In this document: piece by piece, positions 49,112 through 57,743 of the stretch
How the letters are laid out: every line of letters starts with the position of its first letter
Numbering within the stretch: the stretch's first letter is position 1
Assembly: GCA_944381165.1 (NCBI GenBank)
Contig: CALWKC010000003.1
Span: forward strand, 1 to 64,000
Reading direction: 5' to 3'
DNA length: 64,000 nt
Origin: an uncultured Lachnospira sp.
GTDB lineage: Bacteria > Bacillota > Clostridia > Lachnospirales > Lachnospiraceae
The notes under the pieces: generated by a model
What the model was told of the DNA's origin: nothing
The model's input: the letters and a program-made list of their open reading frames with translations, nothing else
Databases searched by the model: none
Made by a program: the position numbers and the translations under genes

Positions 49112-49140
49112 TTGAAAAATATTTCAAAATGAAATATAAT
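49112..49140 (+). promoter_or_regulatory. Separate promoter for tuf
   Basis: TTGAAA (49112-49117), 17 bases and TATAAT (49135-49140) lie in the fusA-tuf gap, 55 bases before the tuf start. This would allow tuf to be made in excess of fusA. Confidence 0.75.
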
Positions 49141-49195
49141 AGATGTCAGCTATGAGAAAACCAATTAGGTTATATTTTAAGGAGGATTTTAAACA

Positions 49196-50389
49196 ATGGC
49201 AAAGGCTAAATTTGAAAGAACCAAACCACATTGTAACATTGGTACTATTGGACACGTAGATCATGGTAAGACTACACTTACAGCTGCAATCACAAAGACT
49301 CTTCATGAGAGACTTGGTACAGGTGAGGCTGTTGCTTTCGAGAATATTGATAAGGCACCAGAGGAGAGAGAAAGAGGTATCACAATTTCTACTGCTCACG
49401 TTGAGTACGAGACAGAGAAGAGACACTATGCACACGTTGACTGCCCGGGTCATGCTGACTACGTTAAGAACATGATTACAGGTGCAGCTCAGATGGATGC
49501 CGGTATCCTTGTTGTTGCTGCTACTGATGGTGTTATGGCTCAGACAAGAGAGCACATCCTTCTTGCTCGTCAGGTAGGTGTTCCATATATCGTTGTATTC
49601 ATGAACAAGTGTGATATGGTTGACGATCCGGAGCTTCTTGAGCTTGTTGATATGGAAATCAGAGAGCTCCTTAACGAGTACGGCTTCCCGGGCGATGATA
49701 CACCAATTATCCAGGGCTCAGCACTTAAGGCTCTTGAGGATCCTAACAGCGAGTGGGGCGATAAGATTTTGGAGCTTATGCATACTATTGATGAGTATGT
49801 TCCAGACCCACAGAGAGAGACAGACAAGCCATTCCTTATGCCTGTTGAGGACGTTTTCTCTATCACAGGTCGTGGTACAGTTGCTACAGGTAGAGTAGAG
49901 AGAGGTGTTCTCCACGTTAACGAGGAAGTTGAAATCGTTGGTATTTCTGATGAGACACGCAAGGTTGTTGTTACAGGTATCGAGATGTTCCGTAAGCTCC
50001 TTGACGAGGCTATGCCAGGTGATAACATTGGTGCTCTCTTGAGAGGTGTTCAGAGAGATGAAATCGAAAGAGGACAGGTTCTCTGCAAGCCAGGTTCAGT
50101 TACACCTCACAAGAAGTTTACAGCTCAGGTTTACGTTCTTACAAAAGACGAGGGTGGTCGTCATACACCATTCTTCAACAACTACAGACCACAGTTCTAC
50201 TTCAGAACAACAGACGTTACTGGTATTTGCGAGCTCCCAGCAGGTACAGAGATGTGCATGCCTGGCGATAACGTAGAGATGACAGTTGAGCTTATCCATA
50301 GAGTAGCTATGGAGCAGGGCTTACGTTTCGCTATTCGTGAAGGCGGACGTACAGTAGGTTCAGGTGCTGTTGCTACTATTATTGAGTAA
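49196..50389 (+). CDS. tuf: Translation elongation factor Tu
   Basis: ATG 49196 follows AAGGAGG. The 397-aa GTPase has G1 [24 protein letters not shown] in switch [13 protein letters not shown] (G3) and NKCDMVDD (G4). Domain II ([13 protein letters not shown]) and domain III ([15 protein letters not shown]) are complete. It brings aminoacyl-tRNA to the ribosome. Codon choice is strongly biased, as expected for a very highly expressed gene. Confidence 0.98.
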   Translation: MAKAKFERTKPHCNIGTIGHVDHGKTTLTAAITKTLHERLGTGEAVAFENIDKAPEERERGITISTAHVEYETEKRHYAHVDCPGHADYVKNMITGAAQMDAGILVVAATDGVMAQTREHILLARQVGVPYIVVFMNKCDMVDDPELLELVDMEIRELLNEYGFPGDDTPIIQGSALKALEDPNSEWGDKILELMHTIDEYVPDPQRETDKPFLMPVEDVFSITGRGTVATGRVERGVLHVNEEVEIVGISDETRKVVVTGIEMFRKLLDEAMPGDNIGALLRGVQRDEIERGQVLCKPGSVTPHKKFTAQVYVLTKDEGGRHTPFFNNYRPQFYFRTTDVTGICELPAGTEMCMPGDNVEMTVELIHRVAMEQGLRFAIREGGRTVGSGAVATIIE

Positions 50390-50434
50390 TTTGTGCGAAA
50401 GCAATAAAATAAGCGTCAATTAAGGCGATAAAAC

Positions 50435-50472
50435 AGGGACTTTCAAGTAAAATTGGAAGTCCCTATTTTATT
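50435..50472 (+). terminator. Terminator of tuf
   Basis: AGGGACTTTC (50435-50444) and GGAAGTCCCT (50455-50464) form a ten-pair stem, one G-U, followed by ATTTTATT. It closes the ribosomal block. Confidence 0.8.
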
Positions 50473-50597
50473 GTCGTCGCGGGCACTTAACGTGTTTCAA
50501 GATTTTTCTTGAAAGCTCTTTTTCGTGCATAAATTTAACCTGAATTTTTGCAAAATTAAGAACATATTGTGAGTGAGGAATAAAATATAATTGAATA

Positions 50598-50626
50598 TTG
50601 AATAATATATTGTAAAGTGTTATAAT
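50598..50626 (+). promoter_or_regulatory. Promoter of the HD-hydrolase pair
   Basis: TTGAAT (50598-50603), 17 bases and TATAAT (50621-50626) stand 40 bases upstream of the small gene at 50667. Confidence 0.7.
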
Positions 50627-50666
50627 ATATTAAGTAACAAATATATTTTATTGAAAGGGGAAGCGC

Positions 50667-51026
50667 ATGAGTTTTAATATCGGAATTGAAGATTTGGCAG
50701 CGAATGCTTTAATAGAATCAATGCGTAGAATGAATAAAAATTTTTTGACATATAAAGAGATAGAAAATTACGGCTCAAGAGTTATAAAACTCTTGAGTGA
50801 AAAAGGAGAAAAAGCAGTTTTGATTTTGTCCAGAGAGAGCACAACTGCTTTGTTTAGGAATTATTCGGATTTTTTTCAAGAGAAAATTGTTAATGGTGAA
50901 ATGGGTATTGAATTAAAGAAAGGGGTTACTTTAGAAAAATTGATAACTCAATTTAGGGGATATTTAGCTTTAGATGTTTTGATGGCATTTGTAAATGATA
51001 ATTCTGTTCAGGCATTGGGGGTATAA
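50667..51026 (+). CDS. Small protein of unknown function paired with HD hydrolase
   Basis: ATG 50667 follows GAAAGGGGAAG. The 119-aa product is not recognised. It looks all-helical and soluble, with MSFNIGIEDLAANALIESMR at the start and EKGEKAVLILSRESTTALF in the middle. Its 3' end overlaps the longest reading of the HD gene by 32 bases, so the two are made together. Codons are AT-rich compared with the ribosomal genes to the left and the tyrS/que genes to the right, hinting that the pair was acquired. Confidence 0.6.
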   Translation: MSFNIGIEDLAANALIESMRRMNKNFLTYKEIENYGSRVIKLLSEKGEKAVLILSRESTTALFRNYSDFFQEKIVNGEMGIELKKGVTLEKLITQFRGYLALDVLMAFVNDNSVQALGV

Positions 51027-52653
51027 TCAGAATTTGAAGGAATATAAAAGGTTGAAAGACCCTGTTTATGGGTATATAAGTATACCAATAAAGTATATGA
51101 ATAAAGTTATTGATACTGCTTGTTTTCAAAGATTGCGCAGAATAATACAGACAAGTTATTCTCCTCTTTATTCATCGGCAGTACATAATAGATTTGTTCA
51201 TTCTATGGGAGTATTTCATTTGGGGGAAATTGCAGCTAATCAAATTATTGCTGAAATACAAAGGAAAATTGAACCAAATTTTAACATAGAAAGATTAGGA
51301 GAGGTTTTTAAGATCGCATGTTTACTGCATGATGTTGGACACGCTCCGTTTTCTCATACGGGAGAGGAATTTTTTCTGAATAGCGATAAAGAATTTACAG
51401 AAATTCACAATGAATTGATAGCGGTTGTTTCATCAAAAAATTTTGACGTTGATGTTCCTAAGGAGAAAACAGCAGCGGCAGCCCCACATGAAATTATGAG
51501 TTCAATTGTTGGCATCATATCATTTCCGGATTTATTTTCAGATGAAAGTGAACGAGAATTTTTTGCGAGATGTATTACAGGATATAGATATTCTGAAAAA
51601 AGTGAAGAGAATGATATTCGTAATTGTTTTATTCAGTTGCTTAATTCAAATGTAATAGATGTCGACAAATTAGATTATTTAATAAGGGATGCGTATATAA
51701 CCGGCTTTGATACTGTAAGCATAGATTATGAAAGGCTGCTGGGGGCATTAACTGTTGTAAAGCAAAATGGCGGCTATGAACTGGCTTATTATAAAAATGC
51801 TATAAGTGTAATTGAAAATGTGGTATATGCTCGGGATGCAGAGCGTAAATGGATACAAAGCCACCCGATTATTATATATGAAACATACATTTTACAGCAT
51901 ATTATAGCTCATTTGTGTGAACAGATAAGTGCACTTGGGAAAAAACTTTTTTGCATGGAATCTCTGCTGACTGAGGGACAGGAATTTAAGGAAAATGTTA
52001 AAGTAAGTCTTATGAGCGATGACGATATTATTTATTTAATGAAGAATGTTTTTCCTAATGAGTTGAGTTCTGAATATTTCAGACGTATTGACAGACGTCA
52101 TCCGGTATGGAAGTCAGAAGCAGAGTACAAGGCTTTTTTCTTAGAAAAGACATCAGGCGGCGAAATCCTTAAAGAGTTTGAAACTGCAATGGCGGCTACT
52201 GCAAAATATATAAGCGGGCGCTCAGATATTTGGCATATTAATGAAGAACTGGTAAATACGATAAAATCAGAACTTCAAGAAATTGATAATCAAGATTTAG
52301 ATGAAATGTCTAAAACTGTGCAAAAAAGGGATAAAGAAAAAATTTTAAAAGTGGTTAATTGTTTGCAGAGATATGCTCTCGAAAAAAATATTGAATATGA
52401 TTTTATTATAATCAAGTCTACACAATTTAATAGTGGATTTGGAAAAACAGATTTTTCGGACACGAATATTGTTTTTCCTATGGGGAATGGTGAAGAGAAA
52501 GTCGCAAAGGTTGGCAAGATTGTATCATCATTGAACGCAAGAGTTAAAGATAGAGATGATTTTTTCTATCTGTTTTATAAAAGAGATAACAACAATGACA
52601 CTCAACTAGAAAGTCGCGAATTGTGTACGTTATTAATAAGAGAATTTGTATAA
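50995..52653 (+). CDS. HD-superfamily phosphohydrolase (SAMHD1/dGTPase-like)
   Basis: The 552-aa protein has an HD site of the deoxynucleotide triphosphohydrolase type: FQRLRRIIQTSYSPLYSSAV and HNRFVHSMGVFHLGEIA (His69), then CLLHDVGHAPFSHTGEEFF (His112-Asp113), and VIDVDKLDYLIRDAYITGFD carrying the last Asp. The C-terminal 200 residues are not recognised. ATG 50995 has a poor ribosome site; a TTG near 51034, after GGGGG, is an alternative. It may degrade nucleotides or regulate them; relatives occur both in housekeeping and in phage defence. Which applies here cannot be told. Confidence 0.75.
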   Translation: MIILFRHWGYNQNLKEYKRLKDPVYGYISIPIKYMNKVIDTACFQRLRRIIQTSYSPLYSSAVHNRFVHSMGVFHLGEIAANQIIAEIQRKIEPNFNIERLGEVFKIACLLHDVGHAPFSHTGEEFFLNSDKEFTEIHNELIAVVSSKNFDVDVPKEKTAAAAPHEIMSSIVGIISFPDLFSDESEREFFARCITGYRYSEKSEENDIRNCFIQLLNSNVIDVDKLDYLIRDAYITGFDTVSIDYERLLGALTVVKQNGGYELAYYKNAISVIENVVYARDAERKWIQSHPIIIYETYILQHIIAHLCEQISALGKKLFCMESLLTEGQEFKENVKVSLMSDDDIIYLMKNVFPNELSSEYFRRIDRRHPVWKSEAEYKAFFLEKTSGGEILKEFETAMAATAKYISGRSDIWHINEELVNTIKSELQEIDNQDLDEMSKTVQKRDKEKILKVVNCLQRYALEKNIEYDFIIIKSTQFNSGFGKTDFSDTNIVFPMGNGEEKVAKVGKIVSSLNARVKDRDDFFYLFYKRDNNNDTQLESRELCTLLIREFV

Positions 52654-52726
52654 ATAATAAGTATTAATTTTGAATGTTTTACAGCAAAGATATAATTAAA
52701 AAAATAAAAGAAGGGGCGTCAAGAGT

Positions 52727-52834
52727 GTGACATTGCAGCAGTTGAGATATGTTGTAGCAGTTGCGGATACAGGCAATATGACAGAGGCGACAAAGATTGT
52801 AAGAGATTTTGTGTCCGCAGAAAAAAATATTTGA
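52727..52834 (+). pseudogene. LysR-family regulator remnant
   Basis: GTG 52727, nine bases after AAGGGGCGT, opens a 35-codon frame: VTLQQLRYVVAVADTGNMTE, the first helices of a LysR winged-helix domain (TLxQLRYxVxVADTGNxTEA). It then becomes unrelated and stops at TGA 52832-52834. The rest of the regulator is missing. The tyrS promoter overlaps its end. Confidence 0.65.
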
Positions 52835-52859
52835 CAATAAAGAAAAACAATGTTAATAT
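52831..52859 (+). promoter_or_regulatory. Promoter of the tyrS attenuator unit
   Basis: TTGACA (52831-52836), 17 bases and TAATAT (52854-52859). Transcription would begin near 52866, just ahead of the leader-peptide ribosome site. Confidence 0.75.
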
Positions 52860-52884
52860 CATAAAAAATTTGGGAGAATATATA

Positions 52885-52950
52885 ATGAATCAGAATTTTA
52901 AGTCTACACTTTATTTATACAGCTATTATTACAGACGTATCTGCTTGTAA
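52885..52950 (+). CDS. Tyrosine-rich leader peptide upstream of tyrS
   Basis: A 21-codon frame runs from ATG 52885 to TAA 52948-52950, with GGGAG (52872-52876) eight bases before the start. The peptide contains LYLYSYYYRR, five tyrosines within eight residues, in a codon run at 52912-52932. That density, the good ribosome site and the following hairpins fit a leader peptide whose ribosome stalls when charged tRNA-Tyr is scarce. The peptide itself probably has no other role. Confidence 0.75.
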   Translation: MNQNFKSTLYLYSYYYRRICL

Positions 52951-53092
52951 CTTGAGCTTTGAGTGCACAGTTATGAGCCGATAGGTCTTATATGTCTGTG
53001 CATAAATAAAATGTAGACGACAGATTGACATATAGCTGCGTTATTTATTTTATAGCTGCATCGGACATATAGCATGTCGGGTGCAGCTTTTT
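52931..53092 (+). promoter_or_regulatory. Ribosome-mediated attenuator of tyrS
   Basis: Region 1, ACAGACGTAT (52931-52940), lies at the end of the Tyr codons and can pair with region 2, ATATGTCTGT (52990-52999), ten pairs with one G-U. Region 2, as TATATGTCTG (52989-52998), can instead pair with region 3, CGGACATATA (53062-53071). Region 3 lies in the 5' arm and loop of the terminator AGCTGCATCGGACAT/ATGTCGGGTGCAGCT (53054-53088), followed by TTTTTC. TGCACAG/CTGTGCA (52964-52970 with 52996-53002) adds a further stem. A stalled ribosome would cover region 1 and free region 2 to break the terminator. Confidence 0.75.
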
Positions 53093-53186
53093 CATTATAC
53101 AGGAAATTCCGCAGGCGGATTTTTTGTTGCTCTCTCAAAATAAAAAATAATTTGCGGTGTAAAGCCCGCGGAAACGGAGGCAGACT

Positions 53187-54422
53187 ATGTGTTTAGAAAA
53201 TGAAGTTGAAAATCAGATTGAGATTATGCTCAAGGGGGTTGCCCAGCATACAGATGTATCTGAAATCAGAAAAAAACTGACGGACGCAAAAAAGGAGGGA
53301 AGACCGCTGAGGATAAAACTGGGGCTTGACCCGTCGGCGCCTGATATTCATATAGGACATTCTGTGGTGCTGAGAAAAATACGTCAGCTTCAGGAAATGG
53401 GACACCAGGCAGTCATTATTATAGGAGATTACACAGGGATGATTGGCGACCCCAGCGGAAAGTCAAAGACGAGAAAACAGCTTAGCAGAGAGGAGGTCGA
53501 AAAAAACGCAGATACATACATGGAGCAGATTTTTAAAATTATAGACAGAAGCAGGACGGAGGTTTATTATAACAGTGAGTGGCTTGGAAAAATGAATTTT
53601 GGAGATGTAATTGAGCTGGCGTCAAAATGTACCGTAGCCAGAATTATGGAGAGAGATGATTTTAACAACAGGTACACAAATCATCTTCCGCTGTCACTGC
53701 ACGAATTTTTTTACCCGCTGATGCAGGCGTATGATTCTGTCGCTATAAAGGCAGATATTGAGCTTGGGGGAACAGACCAGACCTTCAATATACTTCTGGG
53801 GAGAAATATTCAGCGGGATTACGGACTTGAGCCCCAGCTTACATTGTTTATGCCGCTTCTGGAGGGGATAGACGGAATTGAAAAAATGAGCAAGAGCCTC
53901 GGCAATTATATCGGCATAAGCGAAGAGCCGGAGGTTATTTATGAAAAGACAATGAAAATTCCGGATGAGCTTATAATCAAATATTACAATCTCTGCACCG
54001 ACGTTCATCCAAGAGATGTAAAGGAGCTTGAGCAGAGACTGGACAACGGAGAAAATCCGCGCGATATTAAAATGCTTCTGGCTCATGAAATTACAGAGCT
54101 GTACTGCGGAGCTGACGAGGCAGACAGGGCTGAGCAGCATTTTAAGACTGTTTTTCAGAAAAACCAGGTTCCTGACGATGCTCCGGTAATTGACCTGGAC
54201 AGAGGCTCTGATCTTCCTGCCGGGGAGCAGATTGTTGACTGGCTTGTAAATTCAGGCGCATATAAATCAAAAAGTGAGGCAAGGCGTGTTTTTGCCCAGG
54301 GAGGCGCGCAGATTAACGCAGAAAAGGTGACTGATATTAAAACTATTGGTTTTTTAAAAAGCGAAGCCGTTTTAAAAATGGGAAAAAACAGATTTTATAA
54401 AATTAATTTTATTGACAGGTAA
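53187..54422 (+). CDS. tyrS: Tyrosyl-tRNA synthetase
   Basis: The start codon is ATG 53187, following CGGAGG. The 411-aa class I synthetase has HIGH within PDIHIGHSVVL, the tyrosine-site block GGTDQTFNILLGRNIQRDY and KMSKS within EKMSKSLGN. A C-terminal S4 RNA-binding domain (YKSKSEARRVFAQGGAQIN) ends it. It charges tRNA-Tyr. The regulatory leader upstream carries a Tyr-codon run instead of the T-box (no AGGGTGGxACCGCG seen) expected for many Firmicutes synthetases. The next gene begins 13 bases later, so it is co-transcribed. Confidence 0.97.
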   Translation: MCLENEVENQIEIMLKGVAQHTDVSEIRKKLTDAKKEGRPLRIKLGLDPSAPDIHIGHSVVLRKIRQLQEMGHQAVIIIGDYTGMIGDPSGKSKTRKQLSREEVEKNADTYMEQIFKIIDRSRTEVYYNSEWLGKMNFGDVIELASKCTVARIMERDDFNNRYTNHLPLSLHEFFYPLMQAYDSVAIKADIELGGTDQTFNILLGRNIQRDYGLEPQLTLFMPLLEGIDGIEKMSKSLGNYIGISEEPEVIYEKTMKIPDELIIKYYNLCTDVHPRDVKELEQRLDNGENPRDIKMLLAHEITELYCGADEADRAEQHFKTVFQKNQVPDDAPVIDLDRGSDLPAGEQIVDWLVNSGAYKSKSEARRVFAQGGAQINAEKVTDIKTIGFLKSEAVLKMGKNRFYKINFIDR

Positions 54423-54435
54423 AAGGAGGCAGATT

Positions 54436-54903
54436 TTGAGAAGGAAGGACAGAGAGATAACAGATTATAATAAAATGCTTGAAATACTTGATAAATGCGA
54501 TTGCTGCCGTATCGGATTTAAATGCGAAGAAGGAGTATATATTGTTCCGCTTAATTTTGGGTATGTGCAGGAAGATGAGGGGCTGGAATTGTATTTTCAC
54601 GGGGCAAAAGAGGGCAGGAAAATTGAGCTTATAAAAAATAAGCCGCTGGCAGGCTTTGAGCTTGACACTAAACACGAGCTTGTCGGCGGTGAAACAGCCT
54701 GCGATTATACTTATATGTATCAGAGCATCACAGGCAATGGAAAAATAGAGCTGGTTGATGACTATAATGACAAAGTAAGAGGTTTGAGAGCTATTATGTC
54801 TCATTATTCGGATAAAAGTGAATGGGAGTTTGACGAGCACAGGGTAAACGGAGTTGCCGTTATTAAAATGACGGTGACAGAATGGTCATGTAAGGAGCAT
54901 TGA
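54436..54903 (+). CDS. NimA-like flavin-binding (pyridoxamine 5'-phosphate oxidase fold) protein
   Basis: TTG 54436 follows AAAGGAGG by seven bases; ATG 54412 overlaps tyrS and is less likely. The 155-aa protein starts RRKDREITDYNKMLEILDKC and has YIVPLNFGY and LYFHGAKEGRKIELI, the usual NimA-type FMN-binding split-barrel motifs. Relatives include nitroimidazole reductases and many uncharacterised flavoproteins. Co-transcription with tyrS is likely but functionally unexplained. Confidence 0.75.
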   Translation: MRRKDREITDYNKMLEILDKCDCCRIGFKCEEGVYIVPLNFGYVQEDEGLELYFHGAKEGRKIELIKNKPLAGFELDTKHELVGGETACDYTYMYQSITGNGKIELVDDYNDKVRGLRAIMSHYSDKSEWEFDEHRVNGVAVIKMTVTEWSCKEH

Positions 54904-54966
54904 GCCGGCTTTGCGAATGGCGCGGGCTGAACTGTTACATCTTCACAGCGTGAATTTCAAAAATCA

Positions 54967-54995
54967 TTGACATTCTGTTAAATAGCTACTAAAAT
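54967..54995 (+). promoter_or_regulatory. Promoter of the queuosine operon
   Basis: TTGACA (54967-54972), 17 bases and TAAAAT (54990-54995) lie about 75 bases upstream of the preQ1 aptamer. Confidence 0.65.
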
Positions 54996-55070
54996 AATGT
55001 TGGTTTTTGAATTATAAAGCTAAGATTAAATAATTCAAGAAGCAGATAATAAACAAAATCAAATATAAAA

Positions 55071-55113
55071 GACAGTTCGTTTGTACCATCCTGTCTATAA
55101 ATAAAACCAGGGC
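55071..55113 (+). ncRNA. preQ1-I riboswitch aptamer
   Basis: GACAG (55071-55075) and CTGTC (55091-55095) form P1. The loop reads GTTCGTTTGTACCATCC, matching the conserved GUUC...UAC...CC layout. The A-rich linker ATAAATAAAACC is followed by AGGG, which can pair back to the CC of the loop. A terminator follows at 55147, so control is probably transcriptional: preQ1 binding would favour termination before queD. Confidence 0.8.
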
Positions 55114-55146
55114 TAAAGCATATTATAAAATATTTGTGATTATATG

Positions 55147-55175
55147 AGCAGACTCCTTGTGAGTCTGCTTTTTTT
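55147..55175 (+). terminator. Riboswitch-controlled terminator before queD
   Basis: AGCAGACTC-cttgt-GAGTCTGCT with a T-run of seven is a nine-pair perfect stem. It lies between the preQ1 aptamer and the queD ribosome site. Confidence 0.8.
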
Positions 55176-55185
55176 GAGGGTTACT

Positions 55186-55611
55186 ATGTATAAATTAAAG
55201 ACATCGGCAGATTTTGACTCTGCGCATTTTTTATCCGGTTACAACGGGAAATGTTCTAATATTCACGGTCACCGCTGGCATGTAGAAGTGGAAATAAAAA
55301 GAAATAAGCTCGAAGAAAGCGGTCAGCTTCGCGGAATGATAACAGATTTCGGCGACCTGAAAAAAGATTTAAAGGAATTGGCGGATTACCTTGACCACGC
55401 ACTGATTTACGAAAAGGACACTTTAAGGCAGAAGACGGTTGAGGCGTTAAACGAGGAGGGATTTCGTCTGATTGAAACGGATTTCCGTCCTACTGCCGAG
55501 AATTTTTCAAAATATTTTTATGATGAAATGGTTAAAAAGGGCTATAACGTAAAATGCGCCGTTGTTTATGAGACACCTGGCAACTGTGCCGTTTACTGCG
55601 ATGAAGAATAA
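55186..55611 (+). CDS. queD: 6-carboxy-5,6,7,8-tetrahydropterin synthase QueD
   Basis: ATG 55186 follows GAGGG by five bases; an ATG at 55144 would translate the terminator stem and is rejected. The 141-aa protein has the zinc and catalytic block DFDSAHFLSGYNGKCSNIHG with His in HGHRWH, and DFGDLKKDLKELADYLDHAL. It turns dihydroneopterin triphosphate into CPH4, the second step to preQ1. First gene of the operon. Confidence 0.93.
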   Translation: MYKLKTSADFDSAHFLSGYNGKCSNIHGHRWHVEVEIKRNKLEESGQLRGMITDFGDLKKDLKELADYLDHALIYEKDTLRQKTVEALNEEGFRLIETDFRPTAENFSKYFYDEMVKKGYNVKCAVVYETPGNCAVYCDEE

Positions 55612-55678
55612 AACCGCCGGAAGTTAAGGAGAGCGGACGGATAAAGGGTGCGGATTTTGTGCTGAAAGGATAAGTGTT

Positions 55679-56347
55679 ATGAATAAATATCAGGTGGCTG
55701 AGAAGTTTGTGAGTATCAACGGAGAAGGGCAGCGCGCGGGAGAACTTGCGGTTTTTATCAGATTTAAGGGATGTAATTTAAACTGCGGTTATTGCGATAC
55801 CGCGTGGGCAAATGAGGCTGAATGTGAGAGCGAAGAGCTGTCAAAAGAGGAGCTCCTTGACTACATAAGAAATACGGGAGTAAAAAATATAACGCTTACG
55901 GGCGGCGAGCCGCTTTTAAGGGAGGGAATGCCTGAGCTGATTTCAGCTATTTTGGAGGACCCTTTTTACAGGGTTGAGATTGAGACAAACGGCAGCGTGG
56001 ATTTGACGCCGTATGTTTTACTGCCTGAAAGACCTGCCTTTACAATGGATTACAAATTGCCGGGAAGCGGAATGGAGGATAAAATGCTTACGGATAATTT
56101 GGAAAAGCTTACTAAACGGGATACGGTAAAATTTGTCGTTGGAAGCAGAGCCGACATGGAGAGGGCTCTTGAGGTAACAGAGAAATATAATCTGCAAGGG
56201 CGCACCGCAATATATTTCAGCCCTGTGTTCGGAAGGATTGAGCCGGCTGAGCTTGTGAATTTTTTGGCGGAAAATAAGTTAAACGATATGAGAGTCCAGA
56301 TACAGATGCATAAGGTTATCTGGGAGCCCGACAAGAGGAGAGTATAA
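55679..56347 (+). CDS. queE: 7-carboxy-7-deazaguanine synthase QueE
   Basis: The 222-aa radical SAM enzyme has the CX3CX2C cluster in RFKGCNLNCGYCDTAW, preceded by FVSINGEGQRAGELAVFIRF. ITLTGGEPLLREGMPELI is the SAM-side motif. It converts CPH4 to CDG. ATG 55679 follows AAGGATAAGTG. A 60-base gap to folE contains no frame. Confidence 0.93.
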   Translation: MNKYQVAEKFVSINGEGQRAGELAVFIRFKGCNLNCGYCDTAWANEAECESEELSKEELLDYIRNTGVKNITLTGGEPLLREGMPELISAILEDPFYRVEIETNGSVDLTPYVLLPERPAFTMDYKLPGSGMEDKMLTDNLEKLTKRDTVKFVVGSRADMERALEVTEKYNLQGRTAIYFSPVFGRIEPAELVNFLAENKLNDMRVQIQMHKVIWEPDKRRV

Positions 56348-56422
56348 GCTCTGAAAAATCTGCTGTACGGCGGAATTTGAAATATGAGAAAGAATGCATG
56401 AGAAAGGATGCGGAGGCGGAAA

Positions 56423-57025
56423 ATGGCTGATAAAAAAATAGACACGCAGGCGATTGAGAAGCATGTGCGCGGTATTCTGACAGCGTTGGGCGATAATCCC
56501 GACAGAGAGGGATTAAAAGAAACTCCGCAGCGTGTTGCAAAGATGTATGAGGAAGTATTCGAGGGAATGCTGTATACAAATGAAGAAATTGCCGGGATGT
56601 TCTGCAAGAATTTTGTGCAGGATACAAATATAAATTCACAGGATATGGTTGTAGTTAAGGATATTGAGATATTCAGCTATTGCGAGCATCACCTTGCGTT
56701 AATGTACGATATGAAAGTAAGCGTTGCGTATATTCCAAAAGGAAAGGTGCTTGGCCTGAGCAAGATTGCAAGAATTGCCGATATGGTCGGAAAGAGGCTT
56801 CAGCTTCAGGAACGAATAGGAACAGATATTGCCGATATAATGGAAATGGCGACTGGCTCTGAGGATATTACCGTTGTGATAGAGGGATGTCACAGCTGTA
56901 TGACGGCGAGGGGAATTAAGAAAAATAATGCAGTGACGTCAACGATGACTATGCGGGGAAGATTTAAAGAAGACCCTGCTTTGCAGACAAGTTTATTTTA
57001 TCAGTTGAGACGAGGTGAATATTAA
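56423..57025 (+). CDS. folE: GTP cyclohydrolase I
   Basis: ATG 56423 lies after GGAGGCGG. The 200-aa enzyme shows [20 protein letters not shown] with the zinc histidines, [20 protein letters not shown], and [14 protein letters not shown] carrying the zinc cysteine. It makes dihydroneopterin triphosphate from GTP, which feeds both folate and QueD. Its place inside the que operon means it is likely dedicated to queuosine precursors. No other folate gene is next to it. Confidence 0.95.
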   Translation: MADKKIDTQAIEKHVRGILTALGDNPDREGLKETPQRVAKMYEEVFEGMLYTNEEIAGMFCKNFVQDTNINSQDMVVVKDIEIFSYCEHHLALMYDMKVSVAYIPKGKVLGLSKIARIADMVGKRLQLQERIGTDIADIMEMATGSEDITVVIEGCHSCMTARGIKKNNAVTSTMTMRGRFKEDPALQTSLFYQLRRGEY

Positions 57026-57027
57026 AA

Positions 57028-57711
57028 ATGAAAGCACTTGTATTATCGAGCGGAGGCGTAGATTCCACAACATGTCTTGGAATCGCAGTTGAACTGTACG
57101 GAAAGGAAAATGTTATCGCGCTGTCAATAATTTACGGACAAAAGCATAAAAAGGAGCTTGAGGCATCCAAAAAGGTTGCCGCTTATTACGGAACAGAACA
57201 TGTTTATCTTGATTTGATGCCTGTTTTTAAATACAGTAATTGTTCTCTGCTTGAGCATTCGGACAGGGAAATTCCGCACGAAAGTTATGCCGGGCAGTTG
57301 GAGGGGACAAATGGCAAGCCGGTTTCAACTTATGTTCCGTTCAGAAACGGATTGTTTTTGTCGTCCGCGGCCAGTATTGCGCTTTCTAAGGAATGCGGTG
57401 TGATTTATTACGGGGCGCATGCAGACGATTCTGCCGGAAATGCTTACCCCGACTGCAGCAGCGCGTTTCACAAGGCGATTAATGAGGCGATTTATCTTGG
57501 CAGCGGAAATCAGCTTCGTGTAGAGGCGCCTTTTGTCGGCTGGACAAAGGCACAGGTTGTAAAAAAGGGACTGGAATTAAAAGTTCCGTATCATCTGACA
57601 TGGAGCTGTTATGAGGGCGGCGAGAAGCCGTGCGGAGTCTGCGGCACCTGTATCGACAGAAAAGAGGCGTTCAGATTAAACGGAGTCTGTGACCCCGCAG
57701 CACAAATATAA
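57028..57711 (+). CDS. queC: 7-cyano-7-deazaguanine (preQ0) synthase QueC
   Basis: ATG 57028 begins two bases after folE. The 227-aa protein has the PP-loop SSGGVDSTTCLGIAVE and the zinc site CYEGGEKPCGVCGTCIDRKE. It converts CDG to preQ0 with ATP and ammonia. The GSGNQLRVEAPFVGWTKAQV stretch is the usual substrate-side motif. Confidence 0.95.
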   Translation: MKALVLSSGGVDSTTCLGIAVELYGKENVIALSIIYGQKHKKELEASKKVAAYYGTEHVYLDLMPVFKYSNCSLLEHSDREIPHESYAGQLEGTNGKPVSTYVPFRNGLFLSSAASIALSKECGVIYYGAHADDSAGNAYPDCSSAFHKAINEAIYLGSGNQLRVEAPFVGWTKAQVVKKGLELKVPYHLTWSCYEGGEKPCGVCGTCIDRKEAFRLNGVCDPAAQI

Positions 57712-57743
57712 ATATTTAACATACATAAATAATGAGGATTTAT

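Noticed and set aside
52860..53186. A T-box riboswitch in front of tyrS
   Set aside because: No AGGGTGGxACCGCG core or Stem I specifier arrangement was seen; the Tyr-rich leader frame and its hairpins explain the region better.
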